Shown: piece after piece, positions 47,453 to 59,309 of the stretch | How positions within the stretch are numbered: the first letter of the stretch is position 1 | How the letters are laid out: each line of letters opens with the position of its first letter | From: Henricia sp. BOLD:AAB3569 | Taxonomy: Eukaryota > Echinodermata > Asteroidea > Spinulosida > Echinasteridae | Direction: 5' to 3' | NCBI GenBank assembly: GCA_037783545.1 | Contig: JBBELK010000688.1 | Location: forward strand, 1-64,000 | Length of the DNA: 64,000 nt | Program-made: the position numbers and the translations under genes | Notes under the pieces: model-generated | The model's database searches: none | Seen by the model: the letters and a program-made list of their open reading frames with translations, nothing else | What the model was told of the DNA's origin: nothing

Positions 47453-50157
47453 TTTCTTCTTCTTCTGATTTTTTTCCCATAGACAAAGCGCATAGGCGTT
47501 GTCGGCGTTTTTTCAGGTTGTTCCCAAACATTGATCTTAACCAAACTTGGTCACATCAAAGACATAGTATAAGAGTTGTGCACCCAATAATGGCTTCATT
47601 GTGACCTCATCCGTTACGTCATTATAACACTTTAAAAATGCCTAAAAAGCGAAAAATTGCCGAAATATGCACTTTTTAAAATGGTTCCCTTGCCAAAACC
47701 ACATGACCCAGGGTTTTCATATTTGGCAAACATTTAGATCAGATCATGAGCTTTAATGTTCTTAGTGCAGGCATTTTCATCTGACCCTTCCTTCCTGGGT
47801 CAATCGAAGGTCAAAATTTAGCCAATTCAAAAATCACATTTTTTGTATTTGTTTGTACTTATGAAGCAATATTAGCTATTCAACCATGCTTGATTTTCAT
47901 AAAACTACTTACAGGCATGGGCCCCATCACAAACTTCCACCACCATGTAGAACATCACAATTACGTCAATGATTACGTAATTATAATTATTTAAAATTGA
48001 CAAAAAAGTGGATTTTCGTCATAAAAATGAGCCAAAAATGCATTTCGTAAAATGTTTTCCTCTATAAAACCACATGACTCAGCGTCTAGCTATTTAGCAT
48101 ACATTATAGATCAGATCCTGGGCTACAAATTGCTTTGTGTAGTCATTTTCATCTTACCCTTCCTTCCTGGGTCAATTGGAGGCCAAAGTTCAGCCGAGTC
48201 AACATTTCCGTATATACAGGTTGGATTAATAAAAACGAAACCGAGATATTATTGCTAATTGTAACTAAAGTTGGGCGCGTATGAATGAACAGGAGATATC
48301 ATCTGTTAGGGTGGAATCTCCTCTTTAAAATGACACCATGATCATGTCATTATGTTTTCGGTTGACTGAGCAGTGACCAGTGTTATGCCAGGAGCCTAGT
48401 TTTAGATTTGACCGTTCTCAATGCGAGCAAACTTTGCAGACATGAATTTTTACCGTAGCTGTCTATTACGTGTGCCCTGTGTGACACGGCGCCGACCGAG
48501 ACAGTGACACGCTATTTTTTTTGCGTGGAAGCAGTCTTTTAACTGTGTCTACCACGGACGTGTAATTCAACAGAAGATGGTTTAACAAAAGTACATTTGA
48601 GTAGGATACAATATTTTATGTTATTTCAGTCTTATTTAAGAGAGTCCACTCTCTACACGAAAGTAGTTGTATGTTATTGAGGGAATGTCGTAGTTTTGCC
48701 GTGAAGCATTCATTCCAATGTTGGTTTTCTTCCTTTTAGGTTTAGTAAGGTGCAAAGCTTAATATAGGCCTGATATCATTAAGTCATTGTCAGGATTTTA
48801 TTGAACCATCTTCAACAAATCTAATTACGAAATTTTTCCTTCTTGGCCAAACTTTTTTCAATCTTAACAAATTATGTGCTCTGATTTCTGCCTTTGATGA
48901 CTAATATATGTATATCAGTTTTTCGAGTAAACATCGGATTTCCATCCCAAATGTGAACAAAACAAACTAACAATGAACAGTTTAGAATTCGCAAAGGGAA
49001 ATAAAACTTGCCCCTAAACTTAGTTTTCAGGACATTATGACAAATAGTACTAATTTTACAGTAACTTAGGCCTAATCGATGTTTTTAAATGTGCAAAAAC
49101 TGAAAATTGTCATATTTTCAAATCTAAACATATTTTCTGAATCGATGAAGGCTTCTGTACTATTTCCATTATATGTACATGTTATTTTGTTTTATATGAA
49201 ATTTGGCTCAATACTCTCTTAAGTATAAATCCTGAACCTACACCTTATGATACTTCTCAAGGAGCTAATTAAGTAATCAAAGGTTTTTACCTGCACCATA
49301 ACTTGGTATCTCACAGTTCATTAAACACCTCCAAGTGGTAGATCTGTATAGCAGTACTCCCCCCACCCAGGCAAACTGACACAACTCAAAAACTGTTCAT
49401 CATCAGGTATCAGATTAAAGGAGCATACAATTTAATGTTTTCCATATTCAAACATTCATAACAAATCAGCCGATTGACCTATGATCGTCATTCCTGCGCC
49501 ACATACGATCAATACCAAATGTCGTTAATTGATGACGTCATCACGTGATAGATTAAAGGAGCATCAAATACAAGTATATGCAGACGCGCACATTGCTTGA
49601 CATTTGACCTCGTTTCCTAGTGGTCAAATCTTCGTTGGCTTATAATTTTAAAGTGATAACAAACAACACGGGACTCATAGCATTATGGTTAGGTATACAC
49701 GAATCCGGTTGCTAAGGACTCCTTCCCTGCAAGTCCGCCATTACTGGGGGCCATCCACTGCCATGCACTGGGCGCTTTGTCTTGTTGTTAAATCGAACAG
49801 CGCACAACGCGTACGCGTACACAGGCTTCGCAAGCAAATAAACGCTAAAAATTCGTTCGAAGTGACAACATAATGTAACAGCATATCATCAACACAAAAC
49901 CCACAGTTCAGGGCACTGGATGGCCCCCAGCTATGGCGGACGTACACGGACCATGACTTTGCAGCTCGGATTGGTGTATAGCCAAGCTTTAACACAAAAT
50001 GAAAAGGGTGACCTTTGATCTCGATAACCATTAGTCAAACAGTTTTTGGCTTATAATTTAAAATTGTTCAAAAAAAATAGATAGGCGTTTTTCAAGTTTT
50101 AAAGTTAAAACATGTGAAAAAGCCCTACGCTCTGTTCATAGAACAGACGTAGCTCTA
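47453..50157 (+). mobile_element. Helitron-like non-autonomous element E2
   Basis: E2 starts at the base after the end of E1 with the same TTCTTC-rich 5' sequence and ends with the same hairpin (50,125-50,152), followed by CTCTAT where E1 has CTCTAG. It repeats E1's blocks in the same order but differs by private insertions: about 48,200-48,420 and 49,000-49,430 here. It also contains the foldback element at 49,733-49,941. The 372-bp spaced repeat with CATTTTCATCTGACCCTTCC occurs at 47,772 and 48,144. No open reading frame of significance is present. Confidence 0.6.
49733..49941. mobile_element. Foldback element with GTCCGCCAT inverted arms
   Basis: About 45 bases from GTCCGCCAT and GGGGGCCATCCA at the left are mirrored at the right end (TGGATGGCCCCCAG and ATGGCGGAC) at about three-quarters identity. 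The overlapping ORFs on both strands here are explained by the inverted repeat. It is nested near the 3' end of E2. Confidence 0.6.
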
Positions 50158-52808
50158 TTTTTTATTTTTGTTCTTCTTTTTCCACTCAAACGTTTCCAGA
50201 GCTTTTCTTCAAAACGGTTCAAGCTATCAAACTTGAAACTTGGTAGGAACATCAATCACAATGTGAATGTGTGCATTGAAGTGTGACGTCATCGGGTATT
50301 AAATCTTATAGATAAGATCATGGCCTACAATTTTCTTTGTGTGGGCATTTTCATCTGACCCTTCCTTCTGGGGTCAATCTGAGGTCAAATTTCAACGAAA
50401 ACGAAAATCTCAATTTTTGCACTTATTGAGCAACAATGCCCCTCAAACCAAGCTGAATCTTTAAGTAACTAGGTACAGGCATAGGTCCTCTGGCAGACTT
50501 TCACCAGCGTGTATAATATTATGATGGCAACAAGCGTGACGTCATCGTGACGTCATCAAGTATCAAATTACACCCCCAAAAAACCAAAATATGCATATTT
50601 TAAAATGCTTCCGTCTTGAAAACCACGTGACCCAGGATCGTCGTATTTGGCAGGTTTATAGATGACATTCTGTGCTACAATTTTCTTTCTGTGGGCATTT
50701 TCATCTGACCCTTCCTTCTGGGATCAATTGGAGGTCAAAGTTCAACGAAACTGAGAATCTCAGTTTTTACACTTACCAGCAACAATGCCTATCAAACCAA
50801 GCTGAATCGTTAGTAAATTAGATACAGACATAGGCCCTACGGCAGAATTTCACCAGAATGTATAGTATCATGATGGCATCAAGTGTGACGTAATCATGAC
50901 GTCATCAGGTGTCAAATTACAAAAATTCAAAGGTTATTATTTCCAAAATTCATATCTCAAGAACCGTAATAGATACTTGAACAATTATTTCACAACATGA
51001 TAAGTCTAAATGAACTGAACAAATCATACAATGTCATGACCCCTGTGTGACGCCTACCTCCGGTCCAAACCGGAAGTTGTTCGAAAATGTGCATTTTTAA
51101 AATAGATTCAAAGTGGTAGTGAATTTGACCATATTTCTACGGAACGAAATGTTTCCGCACATGTGGACTTTTTGACTATACCATTGGTGACGTCATCACA
51201 TGGACGGTAGTTACGTAATGTGGTGTCAAAATACGCAAATTTGGAGCTGAATTGTTTTAAAATGCTGTATCTTGAGAACTACAGCAGATATTCTCATGAT
51301 TCTTTCGCCACATTTAAGAACTTGATGTTTATCAAATTGTTGAACAATTTGTGCACAACATTGTGACGTCATAATATAGTCACAGGTGTCAAATTACAAA
51401 AATTAAATGGTTATTATTTCAAAAATTCATATCTCAAGAATCTTAATAGATACTTGAACAATTATTTCACAGCACGATAGGTCGCAATGAATTGAACGAA
51501 TCATACAAAGGCATGACTCCTGTGTGACCCAAACCTCCGGTCCAAACCGGAAGAGGTTCATAAATGTACACTTTTTTAGCATTTTGAATGCAAATAGAGC
51601 CAAAGTGGTAGGGAATTTGACCATAGTTCTACGGAACGAAATGTTCCCTCACATGTGGACTTTATGACTACATATATACCACTGATGACGTCATCACGTG
51701 CACGGTGGTTACGTAATGTGGAGAAATTATTTGTTGGGTCCCTTGATAATTAAGCTAACTCAGTCGTTTGAGGGCGCTATGCCAAGCCTCCACTAATCTG
51801 ACGATTTGCGCCCATATATAGTGCTCGACTTATAATAATAGAACTTGTATCTAGGCGGCCTATCTCGGGTCAGAGGTCATAATGTAAATATTAGGGAGGA
51901 TGTCTGGGCCACACGGCCAATGATATCCACGTACGTGCGCGAGTAGTGAATAAGTCAGACAGACGAAACATGAGCAGGGCTTGATTTACAACCGAGAAAA
52001 TTTGACTTTTGAAGATGTAAAACTGCTAGTTTCCGTGGCATCATCGCCATGAAAGTTGAATGAACACTAGATAGCACAAGGACATTTACTTTTGGTGACT
52101 TAGCTGTTGTATCTTGGGTCTAATTATGTACGGCTAGCCTTAGTCGGCGGACCAGAGTAAATATGTCATCTCCCCGAAAACTGTGAATGTGACATGCTGG
52201 AAATCGTTGCTGTGTTGGAAATAGACCGTATCGAATAGCCGCCATTTCGTGGGGCAACTTTTGTTACTTAAACCGTTCAACAATGGAAGCACAATATGTG
52301 CAAACATGCATGTCCTCAAAGAACAAAGAAACTGCCCCACGAAATGGCGGCTATTCGATACGGTCTATAAAATGGACATGGTGGACCGCAACTCAAGTTG
52401 ACTGGAGCGTCAGTTTATTATAGATGCAATTGAACCCCAACTCCCCACACGGCGATATCTTACAGTAATATGATCTCAAATGACAAAATATTTAGAACTG
52501 TAATAGATATTGAAAAGATTCTTTCACCACATATAGGCATACATGTCAAAACTTGTTCTTCAGTAGATGCTTGAACAATCTGTGCACACAATAGTAACGT
52601 TATGATGAGATTGACAATTATGACGTCATCAGATACACAATGTTAGCGTTGAATAGTCAGAGTCATGTCTTGAGAATTCCAATACTTTTTTCAACATCAA
52701 ACAACTCAAGTTTTCAAACAATCTAAAAACTGTGTCGTCATCATCATTTCAATGTTTATGTCACCCGATCACCTTGCGTTTGTAAAAAACACAAACGCGA
52801 AGCTCTAG
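50158..52808 (+). mobile_element. Helitron-like non-autonomous element E3
   Basis: E3 opens with TTCTTCTTTTTCCACTCAAAC (from 50,171) and ends with a hairpin GCGTTTGT / ACAAACGC (52,776-52,783 and 52,791-52,798), then GAAGCTCTAG ending at 52,808. E4 repeats it almost identically. E3 has an internal direct duplication of about 478 bp (the words TTATTATTTC and TCATATCTCAAGAA near 50,935 and 51,413), of which E4 holds one copy. It also carries the MITE at 52,221-52,368. The CATTTTCATCTGACCCTTCC repeat at 50,345 and 50,695 links E3/E4 to E1/E2. No transposition protein is encoded. Confidence 0.6.
52221..52368. mobile_element. MITE with perfect 36-bp terminal inverted repeats, nested in E3
   Basis: The 36 bases at 52,221-52,256 (ATAGACCGTATCGAATAGCC onward) are the exact reverse complement of 52,333-52,368. 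The matching place in E4 (near 54,498) reads straight through, giving a natural empty site. Comparing filled and empty sites gives an insert of about 144-146 bases with a 2-bp (AT or TA) target duplication. That is compatible with a Tc1/mariner-type or related family, though the exact breakpoint is ambiguous. No coding capacity. Confidence 0.85.
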
Positions 52809-54929
52809 TATATTTTTTTTCTTCTTTTTCCACTCAAACGTTTCCAGAGCTTTTCTTCAAAACGGTTCAAGCTATCAACTTGAAACTTGGTAGGAACATC
52901 AATCACAATGTGAATGTGTGCATTGAAGTGTGACGTCATTGTGACGTCATCGGGTATTAAATTACAACCCAACAATGACTAAAATATGCATGTTTTAAAA
53001 TGCTTCCGTCTGGAAAACCACGTGACCCATGATTTTCGTATTTAGCAGGCTTATAGATAAGATCATGGCCTACAATTTTCTTTGTGTGGGCATTTTCATT
53101 TGACCCTTCCTTCTGGGGTCAATCGGAGGTCAAAGTTCAACGAAAACGAAAATCTCAATTTGTGCACTTATTGAGCAACAATGCCCATCAAACCAAGCTG
53201 AATCTTTAAGTAACAAAGTACAGGCATAGGTCCTATGGCAGACTTTCACCAGCGTGTATAATATTATGATGGCAAAAAGCGTGGCGTCATCGTGACGTCA
53301 TCAAGTATCAAATTACACCCCCCAACAAACCAAAATATGCATATTTTAAAATGCTTCTGTCTTGAAAACCACGTGACCCAGGATCTTCGTATTTGGAAGG
53401 TTTATAGATGACATTCTGTGCTCCAATGTTCTGTGTGCGGGCATTTTCATCTGACCCTTCCTTCTGGGGTCAATTGGAGGTCAAAGTTCAACGAAACTGA
53501 GAATCTCAGTTTTTACACTTACCAGCAACAATGCCTATCAAACCAAGCTGAATCGTTAGTAAATAAGATACAGACATAGGCCCTACGGAAGACTTTCACC
53601 AGAATGTATAGTACCATGATGGCATCAAGTGTGACGTAATCATGACGTCATCAGGTGTCAAATTACAAAAATTCAAAGGTTATTATTTCCAAAATTCATA
53701 TCTCAAAAATCGTAATAGATACTTGAACAATTCTTTCACAGCATGATAGGTCGCAATGAACTGAACAAATCATACAATGGCATGACCCCTGTGTGACCCA
53801 AACCTCCGGTCCAAACCGGAAGAGGTTCGAAAATGTACACTTTTTTAGCACTTTGAATGCAAATAGAGCCCAAGTGGTAGGGAATTTAACCATAGTTCTA
53901 CGGAACGAAATGTTCCCTCACATGTGGACTTTATGACTACATATATACCACTGATGACATCATCACGTGCACGGTGGTTACGTACTGTGGAGAAATTATT
54001 TTTTGGGTCCCTTGATAATTAAGTTAACTCGGTCGTTGGAGGGCGCTATGCCAAGCCTCCACTAATCTGACGATTTGCGCCCATATATAGTGCTCGACTT
54101 ATAATAATAGAACTTGTATCTAGGCGGCCTGTCTCGGGTCAGAGGTCATAATGTATCTTTTTAGGGAGGATGTCTGGGCCACACGGCCGATGATATACAC
54201 GTAGGTACGTGCCCGTGTAGTGAATAAGTCAGACAGACGAGACATAATAAGCAGGGCTTGATTTACAACCGAGAAAATTGGACTTTTGAAGATGTAAAAC
54301 TGCTAGTTTCCGTGGCATCATCGCCAGGAAAGTTGAATGAACACTTGATAGCACAAGGACATTTACTTTTGGTGACTTAGCTGTTGTATCTTGGGTGTAA
54401 TTATGTACGGCTAGCCTTAGTCGGCGGACCTGAGTAAATATGTCTTCTCCCCGAAAACTGTGAATGTAACATGCTGGAAATCGTTGCTGTGTTGGAAATA
54501 AAATGGACATGGTGGACCGCAACTCAAGTTGACTGGAGCGTCAGTTTATTCTAGATGCAATTGAACCCCAACTCTCCACACGGCGATATACTACAGTAAT
54601 AATGATCTCAAATGACAACATCTTTAGAACTGTTATATTGAAAATATTCTTTCACCACATATACATGTCAAAACTTGTTCTTCTGTAGATACTTGAACAA
54701 TCTGTGCACACAATAGTAACGTTATGATGAGATTGACAATTATGACGTCATCAGATACACAATTTTAGCGTTGAATAGTCAGAGTCATGTCTTGAGAATT
54801 CCAATACTTTTTCAACATCAAACAACTCCAGTTTTCAAACAATCTCAAACCTGTGTAGTCATCATCATTTCAATGTTTATGTCACCCGATCACCTTGCGT
54901 TTGTAAAAAACACAAACGCGAAGCTCTAG
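52809..54929 (+). mobile_element. Helitron-like non-autonomous element E4
   Basis: E4 begins right after E3's CTCTAG, with the same CTTCTTTTTCCACTCAAACG start (52,819), and ends with the same hairpin (54,897-54,904 and 54,912-54,919) and CTCTAG at 54,924-54,929, followed by T. It is shorter than E3 because it lacks the internal 478-bp duplicate and the MITE. It has its own CATTTTCAT repeat pair at 53,091 and 53,442. The right flank (TTTTCAACTTTAC) is unrelated sequence, so the run of elements stops here. Confidence 0.6.
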
Positions 54930-55642
54930 TTTTCAACTTTACTTATATAACATATTAGTCTATAGTGGTTTCTTTAAAAGTGTTATTTTTTACAGCTTAT
55001 ACTTTGGGGTTTTCTTGTCAGAAGTACGATACTTGAGTGACTTTCATTGAATTTGAAACAACATAGCTTATTTCCCTCTACTTTTTAGTTGTAAAACCAT
55101 TTTGAATTTATGTTCTCCCTGCATTTACACTTGAAATTCTGGACTTTACTTTGACTCTTGTGTAGTTTTTGGCTTTCTTGACATAATTTCCTTTTCTGTA
55201 CTTTTAAAAACGTGCTTTTTAATTGGCATTTCATTGTCCTGACCCATTGAAGGACACATGGTGTGCCTGGCTAAGGATTAGTGGTTTTATTACCTCCTGA
55301 ATATTCATACGTTCCTAGGTCTCTTGTTTAGTTTATTGCACCCTCCCTGGCTCCAATGTATAATGTATTTTCCATTTAATTAATTATTTGCTTATTTGGT
55401 TTTGTTTGTTTACAGGTTCCCTGATTTTGCCTCTAGGTTTTTACTTTACACTGTGTTGGTGCATTTCAAGTTTAAGAATTTAGTTTAGTTATTAAGTTTA
55501 GTTGATTATTTGGTCCGTTTCATTTTGGTGTCATTATTCATTAAACCTTTCTTTAAAAACAGTTCCCGACTTGGTCATTAGGTCCCCGGTGTCATTTTAT
55601 TCAGTTTTATTGAGTTGTGTCATTTTTCACGGTTACACAATC
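54930..55642. other. AT-rich spacer, nothing recognised
   Basis: T-rich sequence with no repeat relation to its neighbours and no supported exon. Confidence 0.5.
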
Positions 55643-56010
55643 ATTTGTCAAATTTGCAGGACAAGTGTGGAATGTAGTTTGGTTCTAACAAGAAACATTT
55701 TAAGTTCCTCGGGAAATTCCTTGACTTCCAAATTAGCGAGTATCCTTGGCACAAGATAGACATCGATAAGTGGCTGACAAGGCGCTTGTATGCCCGGCAG
55801 TGACTCTGCCGGTTTTGGGCGAAAATTTCTTAATTTTCCAGGACAATTGTGGACTATAGTTTGGTTTTATCCGGCAAAATTTGAAGTTCATCGGGAAATT
55901 CCCCGATTTCCAAATTAGCGAGTATCCCGGCCACAAGAAGTGGCTGACTGTGGGAAAACAGCTTGTACTTTGTAGACAGGCAGGATAGTTTTAGCTAAAC
56001 TCGTAAGTAA
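55643..56010 (+). repeat. Second diverged relative of the satellite
   Basis: TTTGTCAAATTTGCAGGACA starts a copy of the same ~206-bp family as at 39,821-40,186. The words GGAAATTCCTTGACTTCC, TTAGCGAGTATCC and TGGCTGAC are shared. TGGCTGAC recurs 170 bp apart (55,771 and 55,941) because about 36 bp is deleted between CCCGGCAG and the GGTTTTGGGCG of the next unit. It ends with CTAAACTCGTAAGTAA. It lacks the extra segment of the 273-bp array monomer, as the first relative does. Confidence 0.8.
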
Positions 56011-56091
56011 CAGACAGACTTCAAATGTTGCCTGCTTAAACAGAACTATCTCGCAAACCTGTACTGCCAATTTGAACAGTTTCCCGTTGAA

Positions 56092-56137
56092 ACCGACCGA
56101 GTTATTTGAAAATGTAGCTGAAACTCCCTACCGGCAC
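56092..56137 (-). repeat. Inverted fragment of the satellite-related family
   Basis: ACCGACCGAGTTA followed by GTAGCTGAAACTCCCTACCGG is a diverged reverse complement of the CCGGCAGGA to CTCGGCCGG part of the ~206-bp unit. The neighbouring copy is therefore partly head to head. Confidence 0.5.
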
Positions 56138-56274
56138 ACTAAAAGTTCGCACAAGCAGACGCCGTTATGTGCAAAACGAATGGAGAAACGCGTTGCCATG
56201 CAAGTAGCGTGAACCGTTTTCAAAGAAGTGAGCGCGTCCGCGCGGAAATTTACGTCACACTCTGCTATCGAATA

Positions 56275-56419
56275 AGGCTGGATCCGAATTAGTGGCTTTG
56301 GCTGTGGCTATGGCTGTTGCCATGCTGTTGCTATGGGCGGACAATGAAAGTCCTTAGAAACAGCATATCAACAGCCGCAGCCGCAGTCACAGCCAAAGCC
56401 ACTCATTCGGATCCAGCCT
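56275..56419. mobile_element. Foldback element with AGGCTGGATCCGAAT ends
   Basis: AGGCTGGATCCGAATTAGTG at the left is mirrored by CACTCATTCGGATCCAGCCT at the right with one mismatch. Inside, GGCT-rich repeats (GGCTTTGGCTGTGGCTATGG) oppose GCAGCCGCAGTCACAGCC, so the inverted repeats reach about 50 bases. It is a compact MITE-like or foldback repeat of 145 bp. Confidence 0.8.
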
Positions 56420-56811
56420 AAGATAATATATAATGAACAAATTACCAAGATTAGAGAAAAACAAGTCTACGGATGAAACTGACCCGCGACGTCAAGGTTC
56501 CAATTCGACCAAAGCATTCATTAAATAAATAAAGAGGTCAAGCGCCCCTTATATTTATCTGTCACGGCAAAATTAGGAATGCTCCTTGATTTTACCGTTT
56601 GCCACAACAGGTCACTTTCTCTATAAAAATTGGCAAAATATGGGCATAACTTTACTTACGGGTTCTTTATTCTTGTGAAGGTGTGATGTCCCAAATTACT
56701 GCAGATCTTAAAAGATCTGCTTGGTTTTACCTGCATAAATCGATGCAAAAAGTGTAAACTGAAAATAGTACATTTTCAGTAGGGTGTATATCATTTGCAG
56801 ATAAAACGAAG

Positions 56812-56880
56812 AAATTTTGTTCGTATACATTGAACAAAGATTTTAAGGAAATTACCTCGTGGAATCAACACATAATGTAA
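56812..56880 (+). repeat. Interspersed repeat fragment shared with 61,563-61,677
   Basis: CGTATACATTGAACAAAG, AATTACCTCGTGGAATCAAC and CATAATGTAATTTTAAGATA occur here and again, slightly changed, at 61,572-61,642. The homology runs into the left arm of the foldback element that follows. Confidence 0.75.
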
Positions 56881-57147
56881 TTTTAAGATATACTTCCCAC
56901 TTGCACGTTTGTCGCAAGTGTTGCTTTTCTGTAGAAAAATCACGTTTACTTCCTCAAAAATTGCCTTCAGTTAGTGCACAAGATAACCATTCACGCGCGC
57001 GCGGAGCGCCCTCTGTTGTCGCGCTTACGCACAGACCGCTCGCCACGTCATTTTGTGCATCACTTTATGCAGTAATTTTATCATTTATTTATCTCAGAAA
57101 TGCAACATTTGCGACGGAGGTTTCAGTGGGAAGTATATCTTAGAATT
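56878..57147. mobile_element. Foldback element with ~45-bp arms (TTTTAAGATATACTTCCCAC)
   Basis: The left arm (56,878-56,922), from AATTTTAAGATATACTTCCC to GTCGCAAGTGTTGC, is mirrored by 57,098-57,147 (GCAACATTTGCGAC to GTATATCTTAGAATT). The middle contains a CGCGCGCGGAGCG tract. Copies of the left part occur elsewhere in the window, so it is an interspersed family. Confidence 0.75.
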
Positions 57148-58650
57148 GAATAAGCTATCGATTCCAACATATAAATTTACCCAAATCCGTGTTCAATGTA
57201 TATGAAAAAAATACCAAAACGGATTCCAGGAAGCAGCAGCATAACTAAATGTTGATGAACTGCCTTGCAGCAATTTCAACCACATAGATGCAGCAATACT
57301 TCAGAAAATCAGAAAAATCCTTGCATGGTTTTTGTGTTGCATGTTTTTTGTTAAACAGCTTCAGTTAAATAAAAAAAGGAAATAATTGAGTATTGATCAA
57401 AGCTTCAGACCTCGTGTGCAAAAACACACGAGAGAGGCTGAAAATTGTCGGTGTTTCCTTCACTCATTTTCCCCCATCAAATATGCACTTACCGATGCTT
57501 GATGAGTCATTAAAAAAATTTAAAAAAAATCTTATCAACTTCTTGACTCTTACCTGTCGGGATGTTGATCATGCATTATTACCAGGGCTGACGCAAAGGC
57601 GGGAAACTGAAACTAGGAATCCAACGTAAAAGTGTTGTAGTGTTCAGCAGAAGCACATTTTGACGATCGTTGCTTCTGTTTTTGCTCGCAACGCTCCAAC
57701 AATTCTTGGCGAACGAGATTCTCCATTCAGGTAGAATTACTGGCAAATATCGCATCCATGCACAACCCAAATACAACACAGCAATAAAGGTAGGCCAACA
57801 CAAGTCGGCAGCTACACGAGCCTGACAAAATGGCGAGCCAAAACGACACACATCTCCGTTGCAGTTTTGTATTCGCGGCTTCTAACGCAACGCACCTACA
57901 AAAACACACCACAGCAAACGCTGAACCAAGCCAACAATTCGATCCGTCCTAGACATTCCTCTTTTGCATAAAGGGCTTCAGTTGCTATAAAACGGTTGTA
58001 GTTGAGAACAAGGGGACACGCCCTATCGGTTTTGCATCCTCTTTCCTACCAGAAACTGTAGTATAGACCACGTGTGCTGAACGGTGATGTGTTTATACAG
58101 AAACCAGGCTGCTTACCTGCCTAAATTGAAATGTTGCGCACCTCGCAAACAAAAAAATGTATCTTTGACAGATTATCTTTCATACTGCTCACATCTCAAA
58201 CATTACACGCATTGTGTACAAAATTGCTGCGCTATAGTACAAGTTAACTTTTAGTTTGGAATATTGTGTAATTTCCAGTAGCAGCGCAAAACCTGAATAT
58301 AAATAACATTACTAAAACAAATTGCGCGGATCAATTGCGATGTGTCCGCCTGTCCTAAACGAGCTGACATAAACAATCGGACGGGCAAACCCCTTCCTGG
58401 TGGGAAAAACCCCCTCCTGTACTTTGTAGGCCTACATGCAAAGTAAAAAAATGCGTTCGGTTATTTTGCAATTCGAATTCATGTAGGCTACCTATTTTAA
58501 AGATAGTATACATGATTGGTAAACTGTTACAAATAGTGTTATCCCCCTATGTGATTGAAGATATCCATAATTAAAACCAACCTGAGCAAAAACCAGCTCC
58601 GTATACTTCGTCTAACGTTTGAGAAAATAGTAAAAAAAGGGGTTTGCAGT
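57148..58650. other. Intergenic sequence, no supported gene
   Basis: ORFs of 61-90 codons exist on both strands (57,393-57,912) but show no family signature, no strong splice sites and ordinary composition. No repeat was noticed. Confidence 0.45.
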
Positions 58651-58653
58651 AAT

Positions 58654-58805
58654 TTCGCCCCACAACCACTTCGCCCTGAACCACGGCGAAGTGTTTTTGG
58701 GGCGAAGAGTTTTTGGGGCGAAGTGTTTTTGGGGCGAGGTATTGTTTAGACGAAGTGGTTTGGGGCGAAATGGCACTTGGGCGAAATGGTTTTGGGGCGA
58801 ATTGA
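58654..58805 (+). repeat. GGGGCGAAGTG minisatellite (~16-18 bp units) with inverted leader
   Basis: Units such as GGGGCGAAGTGTTTTT, GGGGCGAAGAGTTTTT and GGGCGAAATGGTTTT follow one another about eight times. They are preceded by the complementary TTTCGCCCCACAACCACTTCGCCCTG type sequence, so the tract can fold on itself. Confidence 0.75.
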
Positions 58806-59309
58806 ATTTACTTCTCGCGGGGCAAAAAATAATTGTTTTGCTCATTTCTCAAAAACTATAGCACTTCAGACAAAACCATTTTAGAGGAAGATTTCTGCCG
58901 TCATCACATTTATGTCGTGTAAGTTATGTGTAAATCTGTGAACATTTCTGATTCTTCGAGATACCAATCGTGTATAGGCCCTACTGCCTTTAAAGTGCGA
59001 TGATCATCTTGATTTTAGTACAGTATATGGAGCATGTTGGCATATTTTCTGTCACCACGGAGCTGTGTCGCATCCAAAGTCAGTAATTGTAATCGTTGCG
59101 GAAGACGGAACTCACCACAGTATCAAAGATAAACTGGTAGAATGTCGATTCTTGAACTATTTTTGGAAAATGAGTAAAAACATTGCCGAGTTGGCGTCCG
59201 CCTCATATGTTTACGCAGACGTAGCCGGGCAATTTTGTTATCCAATCCCATACGCATTGAGAACGTCGATGTATACATGCAACTAGAAAAAAATAAAGTG
59301 TACGCTTAC

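Noticed and set aside
49685-50031. Overlapping ORFs on both strands
   Set aside because: They lie on the inverted arms of a foldback element, which explains open frames on both strands.
51427-53893. Two similar 65-codon minus-strand ORFs (51,427-51,624 and 53,696-53,893) as a paralogous gene pair
   Set aside because: They are the same place in the repeated elements E3 and E4; similarity comes from element homology and there is no coding signature.
44341-54929. Autonomous transposon with its own Rep/helicase or transposase
   Set aside because: No long ORF and no helicase or Rep motif is present in any of the four elements.
57393-57912. Small ORFs on both strands
   Set aside because: Short, no motifs, no supporting splice sites and no repeat relation.
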